Shown: positions 28,166-39,196, counted from the first letter of the stretch. The stretch: DNA of 64,000 nt from BD1-7 clade bacterium (GCA_902705865.1 CACSIO010000001.1:638592-702591), one strand, 5' to 3'. Program-made: numbers and translations. Notes: generated by a model from the sequence alone, not told the origin.

Positions 28166-29368
28166 ATGTTTGAACTCGTAGATAACCAACCTCAGAGCCC
28201 GGTGATTAAAGTCGTCGGCGTCGGCGGTGGTGGCGGTAATGCTGTGAAGCATATGATCTTCAACCACGTAGAAGGCGTTGAGTTTATCTGTGCTAACACA
28301 GATTCGCAGGCTCTGGCAGATGTGGAAACCCGTACCGTATTGCAGCTTGGTAGCACCATTACCAAGGGCTTGGGTGCAGGTGCAAATCCGGAAGTTGGCC
28401 GTCAGGCAGCTATGGAAGACCGCGAACGTATCGGTGAAGTTATTGCCGGTGCTGACATGGTCTTTATTACCGCAGGTATGGGTGGTGGCACCGGTACGGG
28501 TGGTGCGCCAGTTGTCGCGGAAGTTGCTCGTGAAATGGGCATTCTGACCGTTGCTGTGGTGACCAAGCCGTTTAAATTCGAAGGTAAAAAGCGCATGCGA
28601 CTTGCCGATGAGGGCATTAAAGAGCTCGCTCAGCATGTTGATTCACTAATTACTATCCCAAATCAGAAACTTGAAGCGGTTATGGGTGGTCAAATCACGC
28701 TTGTTAAGGCGTTTGAAGCTGCTAATGGTGTTCTGCATAACGCAGTACAGGGAATTGCAGACCTGATTATCCGCCCGGGTTTGATTAACGTCGATTTCGC
28801 CGACGTCCGAACTGTAATGTCTGAAATGGGCATGGCAATGATGGGTACCGGCCAGGCCAGTGGTGAAGAGCGCGCAGTGAAAGCTGCAGAAGCTGCGATT
28901 TCCAGCCCGCTGCTGGAAGATGTGCACCTTGAAGGTGCGCGCGGTATTCTGGTCAACATTACTGCGAGCGAATCCTTGGGCTTGGGTGAATTTGGTGAGG
29001 TGGGTGAAACCATCGAAGAATTTGCGTCCGATAACGCGACAGTGGTTGTTGGTACTGTTATTGACCCAAATATGGGCGATGACATTAAGGTTACTGTTGT
29101 TGCCACAGGTTTGGGTGATGAGCCTGTACCTGCCGCGTCTCAGCCGCAGCATGGAATTCGCCAACAAACGCCTGAGCCACCGGTGCTTGATCCAGATGGT
29201 AAAAGCGGGTTGGAAAATAACCAGGATTATTCTGGGTATGACCAGCCAACCGTGATCCGTAAAAAGGGTCTTAAAACGGTTCCTGGCGGAGCTCCAGCAG
29301 ATGCTGTCCAGAAAGATGATATGGAATTGTTGGATATTCCTGCATTTTTACGTCGCCAAGCTGACTAG
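28166..29368 (+). CDS. ftsZ: Tubulin-like division GTPase FtsZ
   Basis: 400 aa. The GTP-binding tubulin signature GGGTGTG lies near residues 105-111, with VGGGGGN near the start and the T7-loop [11 protein letters not shown] (catalytic Asp). After a variable linker the conserved C-terminal peptide [11 protein letters not shown], which binds FtsA and ZipA, is intact. A strong AAGGAGAGGGGAG ribosome-binding site suits its high expression. Last gene of the dcw cluster; 42 nt after ftsA. Confidence 0.98.
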   Translation: MFELVDNQPQSPVIKVVGVGGGGGNAVKHMIFNHVEGVEFICANTDSQALADVETRTVLQLGSTITKGLGAGANPEVGRQAAMEDRERIGEVIAGADMVFITAGMGGGTGTGGAPVVAEVAREMGILTVAVVTKPFKFEGKKRMRLADEGIKELAQHVDSLITIPNQKLEAVMGGQITLVKAFEAANGVLHNAVQGIADLIIRPGLINVDFADVRTVMSEMGMAMMGTGQASGEERAVKAAEAAISSPLLEDVHLEGARGILVNITASESLGLGEFGEVGETIEEFASDNATVVVGTVIDPNMGDDIKVTVVATGLGDEPVPAASQPQHGIRQQTPEPPVLDPDGKSGLENNQDYSGYDQPTVIRKKGLKTVPGGAPADAVQKDDMELLDIPAFLRRQAD

Positions 29369-29514
29369 CATAAAAACAATCAGATGAGTGTTAAGCAGGT
29401 CTCATTTGCTTGGCACAAGATCTGGCATTCTTTATGCTGGCCTTTATTAATTGTACGGTGCTCTGATAGAATTGCGCGCTATTGAAAGTCCGTACCCTAT
29501 AAATAGGTAATAAG

Positions 29515-30423
29515 ATGATTCGACAAAGAACGCTGCGAAACCCTATCCGTGCAACGGGGGTGGGTTTGCATACAGGTGAAAAAGTTTACCTGTCACTTAA
29601 ACCTGCGCCAGTTGATACAGGTATAGTGTTTCGTCGTGTTGATCTGAATCCGGTGGTTGAAATTAAGGCATTGGCTGAAAACGTTGGTGATACAACGCTT
29701 TCAACGACCTTGATGAAGGGTGATGTCCGTGTTTCAACCGTTGAGCACTTGTTGTCAGCAATGGCAGGCTTGGGCATTGATAATGCTTTTGTCGAAATCA
29801 GTGCATCTGAATTGCCTATCATGGATGGCAGTGCCGGTCCGTTTGTATTTCTGCTGCAATCTGCAGGCATAGAAGAACAAAATGCACCGAAGAAGTTTAT
29901 TCGCATCAAAAAAGAAGTGACCATCAAGCAGGGTGACAAAGTCGCAAGCTTCCTCCCCTTTGATGGCTTTAAAGTCTCGTTTGAGATTGACTTTGACCAT
30001 CCTGTTTTTCACGGTCGCAAGGCTGATGCAGCAATAGACTTCTCAACCACGTCTTTCGTGAAAGAAATCTCCCGTGCCAGAACCTTCGGATTCATGCATG
30101 AATTCGAGTATTTGCGCTCTAAGGGTCTGGCTCGTGGGGGTAGTGTAGATAACGCCATTGTTGTTGATGATTACCGTATTCTCAATGAAGACGGTTTACG
30201 CTACGAAGATGAATTTGTTAAGCACAAAGTACTCGATGCCATTGGTGATCTATACTTGTTGGGTAACAGCCTAATTGGTGAGTTTAAGGCGTATAAGTCT
30301 GGGCACGCGCTTAACAATGCAGTATTGCGCGAGCTGATCCGTCGTGAGGATGCCTGGGAAATGGTAACTTACGAAGAAGGTGAAGCGCCTATTTCTTATT
30401 CGTCGGCCATTGTGGCTGTTTAA
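29515..30423 (+). CDS. lpxC: UDP-3-O-acyl-N-acetylglucosamine deacetylase LpxC
   Basis: 302 aa, usual LpxC length. Zinc and catalytic residues are seen in VEHLLSA (His) and [10 protein letters not shown] (His and Asp), with HALNN near the end. It catalyses the committed step of lipid A synthesis. Separated from ftsZ by 146 bp, where its own promoter is expected; a TAGAAT box at about 29467 lacks a good -35. A terminator follows directly, so it is probably monocistronic. Confidence 0.97.
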   Translation: MIRQRTLRNPIRATGVGLHTGEKVYLSLKPAPVDTGIVFRRVDLNPVVEIKALAENVGDTTLSTTLMKGDVRVSTVEHLLSAMAGLGIDNAFVEISASELPIMDGSAGPFVFLLQSAGIEEQNAPKKFIRIKKEVTIKQGDKVASFLPFDGFKVSFEIDFDHPVFHGRKADAAIDFSTTSFVKEISRARTFGFMHEFEYLRSKGLARGGSVDNAIVVDDYRILNEDGLRYEDEFVKHKVLDAIGDLYLLGNSLIGEFKAYKSGHALNNAVLRELIRREDAWEMVTYEEGEAPISYSSAIVAV

Positions 30424-30466
30424 GTGGCCTTGTGTTCGCCTGAGTGCGCAACACTGTGCAGTAAAT

Positions 30467-30496
30467 AAAAAAGGCGACTCTACATAGTCGCCTTTT
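30467..30496 (+). terminator. Terminator after lpxC
   Basis: AAAAGGCGACT / AGTCGCCTTTT stem of 11 bp with a 6-nt loop and a T-run, 44 nt after lpxC and only 17 nt before the start of the next gene. Confidence 0.88.
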
Positions 30497-30512
30497 TGTT
30501 GTTGAAACGCCT

Positions 30513-31541
30513 ATGAAATTCATTGTCATTGACAGCGAGCTCAGTCAGTCAAAGAGCTACGATTTCGACCGCCGCTGGATACACGTCTTTCTTGCGGGCT
30601 TGGCCGTGCTGGTCCTATGCCTGCTAACTCTCACTTGGGTGGTTGTCGAACGCGGAAACCGTATCGAAGAAACCCGCGCTCAGCTGGATGGCATCCAGCA
30701 AGATTTGCTGGCTCAACAATACGATCTTGATAGTTATTATACCTATGCTGAACGGGTCATGACCGAGCAAGCTAAGCGCGCCGGTATGATGGAAGCACGC
30801 ATTTCACGTGTTGAAGCACTGGGTGGTCGTCTAGCTGATACCGCTCAGATTGCGGATGAATTTGATTTTTATTCCCTTCCAGCCATCGGCGGCCCTGCAG
30901 AAGAAGATCTGGCATTGGTGCATACGACAGCTTTACCATCAGCTGACGAGATGACAGATGAGGGCGCGTTAGCGATTCCTGAAGTGGATGTTGTACCACA
31001 ATCGCTCATTGAGCCTGAGAGTGTCTCTGAAAGCTTGCTAACCGATACCTATAAAAACCTTGAGCAAAAATTGCGTTACCGCCAGCAAGAGCTGGTGTCG
31101 TTGCAAAACTTGTTGCTGGATGAAAACATTCATAAAGAGCAGTATCTGGCGGGTAAGCCGGTCTCTTCCGGCTGGCTTTCTTCAAAGTTTGGTAAGCGAA
31201 TTGATCCGTTTCATGGTCGAGTTGCTTGGCACAAAGGCGTGGATTTCGCCGGCGACTGGGATTCTCCGATTCTCGCTGTCGCTTCCGGCGTTGTTGTGTG
31301 GTCCGGTGAGCGTTACGGCTATGGCGATATGGTCGAAATTGATCATGGTAATGGATATGCAACACGATACGGGCATAATCGGAAAAACCTGGTAAAACTG
31401 GGTGACGTTGTCACCAAAGGTCAGCAGATTGCTGAAATGGGCAGCAGCGGCCGTTCGACTGGCCCTCATGTACATTTCGAAGTATTGAAAAACGGTAAGC
31501 AAGTAAACCCCCGCAGGTATATTTATCGCAAAGCGTTCTGA
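30513..31541 (+). CDS. M23 family (LytM-type) peptidase, membrane anchored
   Basis: 342 aa. Short cytoplasmic N-terminus, one membrane segment (about 25-45), a coiled-coil stalk (about 50-100), a second helical linker (about 180-210), and a C-terminal LytM domain. The zinc site looks complete: HKGVDFAG gives the H-x3-D motif and HVHFE the H-x-H motif. Such proteins cut peptidoglycan cross-bridges or, when degenerate, activate amidases; the complete motifs favour real endopeptidase activity. Located between lpxC and secA, where E. coli carries secM. The start sits only 17 nt after a terminator, so its promoter must overlap lpxC or the hairpin. Confidence 0.9.
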   Translation: MKFIVIDSELSQSKSYDFDRRWIHVFLAGLAVLVLCLLTLTWVVVERGNRIEETRAQLDGIQQDLLAQQYDLDSYYTYAERVMTEQAKRAGMMEARISRVEALGGRLADTAQIADEFDFYSLPAIGGPAEEDLALVHTTALPSADEMTDEGALAIPEVDVVPQSLIEPESVSESLLTDTYKNLEQKLRYRQQELVSLQNLLLDENIHKEQYLAGKPVSSGWLSSKFGKRIDPFHGRVAWHKGVDFAGDWDSPILAVASGVVVWSGERYGYGDMVEIDHGNGYATRYGHNRKNLVKLGDVVTKGQQIAEMGSSGRSTGPHVHFEVLKNGKQVNPRRYIYRKAF

Positions 31542-31811
31542 ACGCACTGGCTAGTGCGCTTCAAATCTTCCGATACCCCGTCTTTCTTCTTGGAACCGAT
31601 GAATCCGGCATGGATATTATGCTCATCGGCGTAAATCGTCCTGATATGGGTTGTGAGTGTGTTTTTGTTCCGCTCTGACCCTTGAAAACTCAATATACGG
31701 TGTCATATATGTCGAACAGGGCAAATATGCCGCCGACTCTGTTTTATCAGGGACATTCTGATACACTCCTACCACCGCGAATGGCAGGAAATACACAGCT
31801 GGATAGGTTCC

Positions 31812-34556
31812 ATGTTAACGAACATTGTAAAAAAGGTTTTTGGTACCAGTAACGACCGCGAAGTTAAGCGTATGCGCAAAACGGTCGCGGTTATCAATGG
31901 CTTTGAAGAAGAATTAAATGCACTCAGCGATGAGCAGCTACAGGCGAAAACGCCCGAGCTGAAAGCACGTTTAGAGGCGGGTGAGTCTCTGGATGAAATC
32001 TTGCCTGAAGCTTTTGCTGTTGCCCGAGAAGCTGGTCTTCGTTCATTGGGGATGCGGCACTTTGATGTGCAGATGCTCGGTGGTATGACTTTGCATAGCG
32101 GTCGAATTTCGGAGATGCGTACCGGTGAAGGTAAAACACTTGTTGCCACTTTGCCTGTCTATTTGAACGCGCTCACGGGCCGCGGTGTTTATGTTGTTAC
32201 CGTGAATGACTATTTGGCTTCTCGTGATGCCAATTGGATGCGTCCACTCTATGAATTCCTCGGTTTGTCGGTCGGCTCTGTTGTATCTGGTATGGATCCA
32301 GCCAGCAAAAAAGCCGCTTACGAAGCTGATATCACCTACGGAACCAACAATGAGTTTGGTTTTGATTACCTGCGCGACAACATGGCCTTCACACTGGAAG
32401 AACGTGTTCAGCGTGACAAGTATTTTGCCATTGTCGATGAAGTTGACTCCATTCTTATTGATGAAGCCCGCACACCGCTGATTATCTCTGGTGCTGCAGA
32501 AGACAGTTCAGCGCTCTACACCGCGATCAATCGAGTGATTCCTTCGTTGAAAGAGGCGGAGGTTATCGAGAAAAATGGCGAGCAGCATGTGGGTGAGGGT
32601 CACTACACGCTGGATGAGAAAACTCGTACGAGTGATTTGACCGAAGAAGGTCACGATTTTATTGAAGGCTTTTTACTGCAAGAGAAGCTGCTGAATGAAG
32701 GGGACAACCTCTATTCTGCTGCAAATCTGAAGCTCTTGCACCACGTACAAACGGCATTAAAAGCCCATGTGCTTTTCAGCCGCGATGTTGATTATATCGT
32801 TCAGAATAACCAAATTGTGCTGGTTGATGAGCATACAGGTCGTACGATGGAAGGACGTCGTCTTTCTGAGGGTTTACATCAGGCGATTGAAGCCAAAGAA
32901 GGTGTTGCGATTCAAAGCGAAAGTCAGACGTTGGCATCGACAACCTTCCAAAATTACTTCCGCCTGTTTGAAAAGCTCGCCGGTATGACCGGTACAGCGG
33001 ATACCGAAGCGGCTGAATTTCACCAAATTTATGGGCTGGATGTCGTTGTTATTCCGACTAACAAGCCGATTGAGCGTCAGGATCTCAACGACGTTGTCTA
33101 TATGACAGTGGAAGAGAAATTCGAAGCTATCGCTAAAGACATCGTCGAATATCGTGACAAAGGAGCCCCGGTCTTGGTGGGTACTGCCTCGATCGAAACG
33201 TCAGAGCGCATGTCAGCGATGCTGAAGCAGGAAGGTATTGAACATAAAGTACTGAATGCCAAATTCCACGAGCAAGAAGCTGAAATCGTTGCGCAAGCCG
33301 GTCGCCCGGGTGCGGTAACGATTGCTACCAATATGGCCGGTCGTGGTACTGACATCGTGTTGGGTGGTAACTTAGAAGCAGAGATGGCATCGATGGACTC
33401 AGATGCTGCTCGGCATGAGGCCACTGAAGCGTGGAAGCTGCGCCATGAGCAGGTACTGAATGCCGGCGGTTTGCATATTTTAGGTACTGAGCGTCATGAA
33501 AGCCGTCGTATCGATAATCAGCTGCGTGGTCGTGCTGGCCGTCAAGGTGATCCGGGGGTCACACGTTTTTACTTGTCGCTTGAAGATGATTTGATGCGTA
33601 TCTTTGCCTCAGATCGTGTACGCAACATTATGCAAGCACTGGGTATGGAGCGTGGCGAAGCTATTGAGCATCGCATGGTGAGTAATGCGATAGAGAAAGC
33701 ACAGCGCAAAGTTGAAGGGCGTAACTTCGATATTCGTAAATCGTTGCTTGAATTCGATGATGTTGCTAACGACCAGCGTCAGGTTGTATACCGTCAACGT
33801 GAAGATATTCTTACTGCGGATAGCCTGACCGACGTTATTGAAACTATTCGAAAAGACGTTGCCGCGGGTGTATTTGCAGCGCATATTCCACCACAAAGCC
33901 TTGAAGAAATGTGGGATGTCCCTGGGCTTGAGCAAACCCTAGAGAGTGAGTTTGGCCTTTCTCTGCCGGTTGCTAAGTGGTTGGAAGAAGACGACAAGAT
34001 GAATGAGTCGGCGCTACAGGAGCGTATCGAAGAAGCGTTTGCGTTCTCTTACAATCATAAAATGGACGCCGTTGGCGACCAGCGCCACCGCTTTGAAAAG
34101 CATGTCATGCTGCAGGTTTTAGATGGTCTTTGGAAAGAGCATCTCGCCACCATGGATCACTTGCGTCAAGGCATCCATTTACGCGGTTATGCCGGTAAAA
34201 ACCCGAAACAAGAATACAAGCGTGAGTCCTTTGAACTCTTTGAGCAGATGCTTGAAAGTGTTAAATACGATGTAACTCGCTTCTTGGCGCGTGTTCAGAT
34301 TCAAACGGAAGAAGAGATTGCCGCCGCAGAAGAGCAAAGTCGTTTAGAGCATGAGAGGGAGCAGGCAGCTGCTCGTACGACTCATGCTGATGCCTCTGCG
34401 TTGGCGGCAGCACCGGAGCAGTCGGCTGAAGGCGAGGCGCCAACAGCAGAGCCAGCTCAGCCGTTTGTGCGAGAAGGACGAAAGGTTGGCCGTAACGAGC
34501 CGTGTCCTTGTGGCTCGGGCAAAAAATACAAGCAATGCCACGGGGCGCTTGAATAA
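31812..34556 (+). CDS. secA: Preprotein translocase ATPase SecA
   Basis: 914 aa. DEAD-type motor with [11 protein letters not shown] (Walker A), [15 protein letters not shown] (Walker B), the helicase II block [14 protein letters not shown], and the C-terminal zinc finger [13 protein letters not shown] that binds SecB and phospholipid. It drives export of unfolded preproteins through SecYEG. No secM is present upstream; the 270-bp leader holds only a short CGCACT/AGTGCG hairpin (31543-31558) and a weak TTGAAA/TATATG pair, so regulation by a SecM-like arrest peptide is not evident. Confidence 0.98.
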   Translation: MLTNIVKKVFGTSNDREVKRMRKTVAVINGFEEELNALSDEQLQAKTPELKARLEAGESLDEILPEAFAVAREAGLRSLGMRHFDVQMLGGMTLHSGRISEMRTGEGKTLVATLPVYLNALTGRGVYVVTVNDYLASRDANWMRPLYEFLGLSVGSVVSGMDPASKKAAYEADITYGTNNEFGFDYLRDNMAFTLEERVQRDKYFAIVDEVDSILIDEARTPLIISGAAEDSSALYTAINRVIPSLKEAEVIEKNGEQHVGEGHYTLDEKTRTSDLTEEGHDFIEGFLLQEKLLNEGDNLYSAANLKLLHHVQTALKAHVLFSRDVDYIVQNNQIVLVDEHTGRTMEGRRLSEGLHQAIEAKEGVAIQSESQTLASTTFQNYFRLFEKLAGMTGTADTEAAEFHQIYGLDVVVIPTNKPIERQDLNDVVYMTVEEKFEAIAKDIVEYRDKGAPVLVGTASIETSERMSAMLKQEGIEHKVLNAKFHEQEAEIVAQAGRPGAVTIATNMAGRGTDIVLGGNLEAEMASMDSDAARHEATEAWKLRHEQVLNAGGLHILGTERHESRRIDNQLRGRAGRQGDPGVTRFYLSLEDDLMRIFASDRVRNIMQALGMERGEAIEHRMVSNAIEKAQRKVEGRNFDIRKSLLEFDDVANDQRQVVYRQREDILTADSLTDVIETIRKDVAAGVFAAHIPPQSLEEMWDVPGLEQTLESEFGLSLPVAKWLEEDDKMNESALQERIEEAFAFSYNHKMDAVGDQRHRFEKHVMLQVLDGLWKEHLATMDHLRQGIHLRGYAGKNPKQEYKRESFELFEQMLESVKYDVTRFLARVQIQTEEEIAAAEEQSRLEHEREQAAARTTHADASALAAAPEQSAEGEAPTAEPAQPFVREGRKVGRNEPCPCGSGKKYKQCHGALE

Positions 34557-34595
34557 TTCAGACATTTTCTGAATCTATATATTCAATAAAACATG

Positions 34596-34627
34596 CCCGA
34601 TACCTTTTCAAGTTATCGGGTTTTTTA
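34596..34627 (+). terminator. Terminator of secA
   Basis: CCCGATA / TATCGGG stem with an 11-nt loop and a TTTTTTATTTT tail, 40 nt after secA and before the argJ ribosome-binding site. Confidence 0.8.
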
Positions 34628-34652
34628 TTTTAAGGTTTTCTGGAGAAAAAAT

Positions 34653-35870
34653 ATGGCTGTTGGGGATGCACCACTACCGGCTTTTTTTGCGATTGATGGG
34701 ATCCGTATCGGTACGGCCAATGCTGGCGTCAAGCAGACTGAGCGAGCGGATGTTACTGTGTTTGAGATTGCTGAAGGTTCAACCTGTGCAGGTGTTTTTA
34801 CGCGCAACGCATTCTGCGCCGCCCCTGTGCACATCGCCAAAGCGAACTTGGCGGCAACCGCTCCACGCTATTGGCTGGTCAATACAGGTAACGCCAATGC
34901 AGGCACTGGACAGGCAGGTTTTGAGGCTGCTCAAGCATGCATCGATGCGTTAGCTGAAAAAACAGGCGTTGCTGCCGACACTATTTTACCTTTCTCGACT
35001 GGCGTGATCGGCGAGCCATTGCCGTCGGCAAAGATCGTCGCCAGTCTTGATGATGCATTGAAAGGCCTAGGTGAGAGTCGTTGGGCTGATGCAGGCAGCG
35101 CCATCATGACCACTGACACACGCCCAAAGGGCGCAATACGCGAGATCTCGATTGCCGGAAAAACAGTGCGTATTTGTGGACTGTCGAAAGGCGCAGGCAT
35201 GATTAAACCTAACATGGCAACAATGTTGTCTTATGTGGGCACTGATGCTGGTGTCTCGTCGGAGTTGTTGCAATCAATGTTAAATGAGGCAAACAGGTTG
35301 TCTTTCAATCGGATTACCATTGATGGAGATACATCAACTAACGATTCTGCCGTTATTGTTGCCACCGGGCGCAGCGGTGTTGATGTTGATGCGCTTACCG
35401 CAGAAGAACAGCTTCAATTTCAGACGGTACTGACAGATATCTACACCGAGCTTGCTCAGTTGATCGTGCGCGATGCAGAAGGCGCTAATAAATTTGTTGC
35501 TGTTGAAGTCTCTGGTGCAGCTTCTGAATCCGAAGCCGAAATGGTGGCATATACCGTTGCCGAATCGCCGTTGGTGAAAACCGCACTGTACGCGTCTGAT
35601 CCTAACTGGGGGCGTATCCTTGCGGCGGTTGGTCGAGCGGGAGTTGAAAGCCTAGCTGTTGAGAACGTTAGCATCCGTATCAACGGTGTTTTGATTGCAG
35701 AGCAGGGTGGTCGGGCCGCGTCTTATACGGAGGAGGCTGGCGTTGAAGCGTTAACGCCCGCAGACTTGTTGATCAATATTGATCTGGAGCGTGGGTCGGA
35801 CAAGGCGACGGTATGGACGTCAGATCTCTCCCATGAATACGTTACCATTAATGCTGAATATCGGACTTGA
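34653..35870 (+). CDS. argJ: Bifunctional ornithine acetyltransferase / N-acetylglutamate synthase ArgJ
   Basis: 405 aa. The autocleavage site is in KPNMATML (Thr nucleophile after Ala-Met), which splits the precursor into alpha and beta chains; NTGNANAGTG is the oxyanion-hole region. It recycles the acetyl group in arginine synthesis. The ATG at 34653 with TTCTGGAG upstream is chosen: an earlier in-frame ATG (34593) lies inside the secA terminator. The order secA-argJ-mutT is common in pseudomonads and relatives. Confidence 0.95.
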   Translation: MAVGDAPLPAFFAIDGIRIGTANAGVKQTERADVTVFEIAEGSTCAGVFTRNAFCAAPVHIAKANLAATAPRYWLVNTGNANAGTGQAGFEAAQACIDALAEKTGVAADTILPFSTGVIGEPLPSAKIVASLDDALKGLGESRWADAGSAIMTTDTRPKGAIREISIAGKTVRICGLSKGAGMIKPNMATMLSYVGTDAGVSSELLQSMLNEANRLSFNRITIDGDTSTNDSAVIVATGRSGVDVDALTAEEQLQFQTVLTDIYTELAQLIVRDAEGANKFVAVEVSGAASESEAEMVAYTVAESPLVKTALYASDPNWGRILAAVGRAGVESLAVENVSIRINGVLIAEQGGRAASYTEEAGVEALTPADLLINIDLERGSDKATVWTSDLSHEYVTINAEYRT

Positions 35871-35927
35871 TCCATTTGTGTGTGATATTGCGCCAATGAT
35901 AGAGCTAAGGTGGTGAGAGGGTGAGTT

Positions 35928-36383
35928 TTGGCTGACGATAAGAGTAAAAAAGCAATAGATGTTGTTGCTGCCATCATTTGGAGTCAGGCGGGGGATCGTA
36001 TTTTGGTGTCTCGCCGTCCGGAGCATTTGCACAAAGGCGGGTGCTGGGAGTTTCCCGGTGGTAAGCGTGAGTCAGGTGAATCGGACTTGATTGCACTGGC
36101 CAGAGAATTAGATGAAGAGCTATCGGTGACGTTTCGTAGCGCTTTACATTGCCAGTCGTTGGTTTATGAATACCCTGAAAAAACCGTATCGCTGGCGTTT
36201 TATCATGTTGGTCATTTACTGTCGGAGGAGCCGAAGGCGAATGAGGGACAGTTATGGCAGTGGGTTGAGCCTGCGTCATTGTCGACGTTGGCATTTCCAG
36301 AGGCCAATCAGCCAATTGTTGACGCGTTGACTGCTTTAGTCGGTATGCCTGTGCTGCAAACGCTTGAGGCGATATCCGCGTAA
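35928..36383 (+). CDS. mutT: 8-oxo-dGTP pyrophosphatase MutT (Nudix)
   Basis: 151 aa with a Nudix box GGKRESGESDLIALARELDEEL near residues 47-68 (G-x5-E-x7-R-E-L-x-E-E). It removes oxidised dGTP from the nucleotide pool. The start appears to be TTG at 35928, preceded by GAGAGGGTGAG; no ATG is available near the family N-terminus. Some family members of this length are other Nudix hydrolases, but argJ-mutT synteny supports MutT. Confidence 0.85.
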   Translation: MADDKSKKAIDVVAAIIWSQAGDRILVSRRPEHLHKGGCWEFPGGKRESGESDLIALARELDEELSVTFRSALHCQSLVYEYPEKTVSLAFYHVGHLLSEEPKANEGQLWQWVEPASLSTLAFPEANQPIVDALTALVGMPVLQTLEAISA

Positions 36384-36466
36384 GGTGGTTGGTTACTCGT
36401 CAAAGGAATACCTTGCCGGTGCAGTCGGCAGGTATTGATACTTGATATGTGTAGCGTGTATGCGAT

Positions 36467-36655
36467 TTAGATACTGTGGTTTTCTAGGTCTTGTGAAAAC
36501 ATATCTTCCCATTCAGGGCTTCCGGGCAGCACATTTTCTTCGTTAGTCCAGGCAACAAAATCTTTGTTTTTGCAGCGCGCTGAACAAAACGGGCGGTGCT
36601 CATTATCTGCTTGCCATGTCAGTTCTGTCTGGCAGCTGGGGCATTGATATTTCAT
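36467..36655 (-). CDS. yacG: DNA gyrase inhibitor YacG (zinc-binding)
   Basis: 62 aa with two zinc-ligand pairs, CPSC at residues 5-8 and CSARC near 27-31, followed by an acidic tail ending in a hydrophobic SI. YacG binds GyrB and inhibits DNA binding by gyrase. Directly downstream of coaE, its usual partner. Confidence 0.93.
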   Translation of the reverse strand: MKYQCPSCQTELTWQADNEHRPFCSARCKNKDFVAWTNEENVLPGSPEWEDMFSQDLENHSI

Positions 36656-36703
36656 CCTATCTCCTGTCTGGCGTGTGCTGATATGTCAGTGCATGCTAAA
36701 TGG

Positions 36704-37315
36704 TTAGCTAGCTACTGATTTTTCCGCTGCTTTTTCCAGATAAATGGCGTGCAGACGTTCTACTTCGTGATCCAGGTGATCCAGGCCGGCAGTGTTTTCG
36801 ATAACGTTATCGGCATGTTTCAAGCGGTCTTCACGAGAAGCTTGGCTTGCCATGATCCTTTTTACCTGTGCTTCGTCATTTTCATCACGTTTACAGGTTC
36901 GTTCAATTTGTAGTGCTTCAGGCACATCGACGACAACGACGCTGTCACAAATTGCGTTCTGCCCAGATTCCACCAAGAGCGGCGAGGCTAAAATCGCATA
37001 TGGGCTTTTGGCGGCGCATATTTGGTTGAATACTTCTTCGCCGATCAGTGGGTGTAACAGGCTTTCTAACCATTGTTTTTCATTGGGATCTGCAAAAATG
37101 CGTGTACGAAGCTCGGCGCGATCTAATTCGCCGGACGGTAGGAGTATATCACTGCCAAAATGCTCAGCAATTTGAGTCAGTGCTGGGCGACCTTTTTCAA
37201 CGACAACACGAGAGCAAAGATCGGCATCGATGACATCAATACCATAGGTTTCAAAACGATCAGATACGGCTGTTTTGCCGCTGCCAATACCGCCAGTTAG
37301 GCCAAGAACGAACAT
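36704..37315 (-). CDS. coaE: Dephospho-CoA kinase
   Basis: 203 aa from the ATG at 37315. P-loop GLTGGIGSGKTAV at the N-terminus, DADLCSR, and a C-terminal helix ending in VAS. It phosphorylates dephospho-CoA at the 3'-OH of the ribose, the last step of CoA synthesis. An in-frame start eight codons upstream adds only non-conserved residues. Forms an operon with yacG; pilD, often adjacent, is not seen. Confidence 0.95.
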   Translation of the reverse strand: MFVLGLTGGIGSGKTAVSDRFETYGIDVIDADLCSRVVVEKGRPALTQIAEHFGSDILLPSGELDRAELRTRIFADPNEKQWLESLLHPLIGEEVFNQICAAKSPYAILASPLLVESGQNAICDSVVVVDVPEALQIERTCKRDENDEAQVKRIMASQASREDRLKHADNVIENTAGLDHLDHEVERLHAIYLEKAAEKSVAS

Positions 37316-37379
37316 TGGAATAATCCTGCAGAAAAGCAATGATTGTATCAGGAGAAATAAGAGAATAACTACAAAGAAA

Positions 37380-37456
<77 letters not shown>

Positions 37457-37468
37457 TCAGAGGTGTGC

Positions 37469-37496
37469 ATTATAGATAGGCGAGGAAGCCTGTCAA
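37469..37496 (-). promoter_or_regulatory. Promoter of tRNA-fMet copy 1
   Basis: On the minus strand: perfect TTGACA (37496-37491), 16-bp spacer, perfect TATAAT (37474-37469), then GCACACC before the mature tRNA 13 nt further on. Consensus at all 12 positions, fitting a strong stable-RNA promoter. Confidence 0.9.
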
Positions 37497-37636
37497 TCAT
37501 AAAATACGAATTACTTATAAAAAATTAAGTTTTTATGAAATTCTGGTTATATAACGATCAGGTGCTGGTGTTTGGCTGGTTTCAGGCTGAGTGTCTATAG
37601 TTACCGGCAATAAAGATAAACCGGCAGGGATGCACT

Positions 37637-39037
37637 ATGACGAATATTCGTGCGAAACAAAAATGCTTGGCATTGGCAGTGTCTATGGGCGCTGCCGATG
37701 TTTGGTCGGCTGAAGAAGCTGATCTTCAAACACAGGTTGACCAGTTGCAGGAGCAAGTTGAGGCATTGAGGGAAGAACAAAAGATTGTTCGTACCATGAT
37801 GGATGCTTCCACTCGACCGATCTCGGATCGCCCCAACTTTGGTATTGATGCGCCCGTTGAAGGGTGGGTGGTTGCTAGAGACAAGTCTTTCCAGTTAATC
37901 ATCGGCGGTTATGCTCGGGTCGACTTGCTGTATACGCCCCGCGGTGTCGGTGATGAAGAATCCTGGACCCCTGCGACCATTCCAGTGCGCTCTAGCCTAG
38001 ATGGTAAATATTATCTGAATACGTCAGATGACTTTGTTGAAACCTCTAATCAGTTTCGTTTTAACGTTCAGCAAACACGTCTGAATATCGAATCCCGTAC
38101 TTTTACTGATGCAGGCGAGTTGAAGGTTTTTATTGAAACCGACTTTTGGGGCAGTGGCCAACTCCGATTGCGCCATGCATATGCCGAATTTAAAGATTGG
38201 AAAATCGGCAATGTTGATGGTAATTGGCTGGTCGGTCAAACTTGGAGCTCATTCATTGTTACGAGTAGCTGGGTTGAGGTGTTGGATTTTCAGGGGCCGA
38301 ACTCGAACTCAACTCTGAGGCTGCCGATGTTGCGTTGGCGCCAGTTTGTTAGTGATCACTTCATTTATACACTGTCACTGGAGCAAAACCCTTACGATAC
38401 TAATGCGACAGACGTGTATGTTGATGGGCGCCGTGCGGAGCCCAAGGCGCTAACAGGAACGTTCCCGATGTTAGTGGCTGCGTTTGTATTCGGTGATGAT
38501 CGCACGAATGTGCAGGTGTCTGCGGCGTATGCGCACATACGTGCTGATGTGGAGTTCGAGCAGCCGCCGCAAGATCCGATTAGACGAGAAGAGCAAATTA
38601 ATGGCACGGCGATTAATGTGGGTGGCTCTATCGGGTTAACTGAGGTGGATAGCCTGAAGTATTACTTTGTTTATAGTGATGGTTTAGGGCGGGTGATTGC
38701 CGATTTGAACTCTGGATTTGCGCAAGGGGTCTTTGGTTTTGATCAGCAAGCGCGCGTTACTCAGCTAGCTTCGTGGGGTGTGCAGATGGGGTATGAGCAT
38801 GATTGGAATTCCAGCATGCGCAGCGCTTTTGTCTACGGTTATGTCGATGTTAATAACGCGCCGTTACAAAATCCGATGTCATTTCACTCATCCGAATACG
38901 GCACTGCCAACTTCATTTGGTCACCGGTGGATGAAATGATGGTCGGTGTAGAATTTCAGTACGGAATGCGTGAAAACTTGAATGGCGATAATGACGATGC
39001 AACACGTGTGCAGTTCGCTACTCAGTATAATTTCTAG
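37637..39037 (+). CDS. DcaP-like outer-membrane porin
   Basis: 466 aa. Weak signal peptide (about 1-25), then a coiled-coil stretch (about 26-55: repeated Leu/Gln/Val heptads such as QVDQLQEQVEAL), then a beta-barrel of alternating residues starting near GGYARVDLLY and ending QFATQYNF with terminal Phe, the outer-membrane insertion signal. This layout is that of DcaP, a trimeric porin for dicarboxylic acids and other anions in Acinetobacter. The substrate here is unknown. It lies alone between two identical initiator tRNA genes on the opposite strand. Confidence 0.8.
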   Translation: MTNIRAKQKCLALAVSMGAADVWSAEEADLQTQVDQLQEQVEALREEQKIVRTMMDASTRPISDRPNFGIDAPVEGWVVARDKSFQLIIGGYARVDLLYTPRGVGDEESWTPATIPVRSSLDGKYYLNTSDDFVETSNQFRFNVQQTRLNIESRTFTDAGELKVFIETDFWGSGQLRLRHAYAEFKDWKIGNVDGNWLVGQTWSSFIVTSSWVEVLDFQGPNSNSTLRLPMLRWRQFVSDHFIYTLSLEQNPYDTNATDVYVDGRRAEPKALTGTFPMLVAAFVFGDDRTNVQVSAAYAHIRADVEFEQPPQDPIRREEQINGTAINVGGSIGLTEVDSLKYYFVYSDGLGRVIADLNSGFAQGVFGFDQQARVTQLASWGVQMGYEHDWNSSMRSAFVYGYVDVNNAPLQNPMSFHSSEYGTANFIWSPVDEMMVGVEFQYGMRENLNGDNDDATRVQFATQYNF

Positions 39038-39072
39038 AAGATTGTAATGAAGATAAGACTAAAGGAAATAAT

Positions 39073-39100
39073 AGAAAAAATAATGAGTTAGAAAAACTCA
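39073..39100 (-). terminator. Possible terminator of tRNA-fMet copy 2
   Basis: Read on the minus strand, TGAGTT / AACTCA with a 5-nt loop is followed by TTATTTTTT a few bases after the tRNA CCA. Stem is short and AT-rich, so strength is uncertain. Confidence 0.45.
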
Positions 39101-39105
39101 AAAAA

Positions 39106-39182
<77 letters not shown>

Positions 39183-39196
39183 TCAAAGAGAGGTGA

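Noticed and set aside
28646..29167. 173-codon frame antisense to ftsZ
   Set aside because: Shadow frame of a strongly conserved gene, no domain and no ribosome-binding site.
31542..31811. SecM-like arrest peptide upstream of secA
   Set aside because: No frame with a signal peptide and arrest-like C-terminus; the upstream gene is an M23 peptidase.
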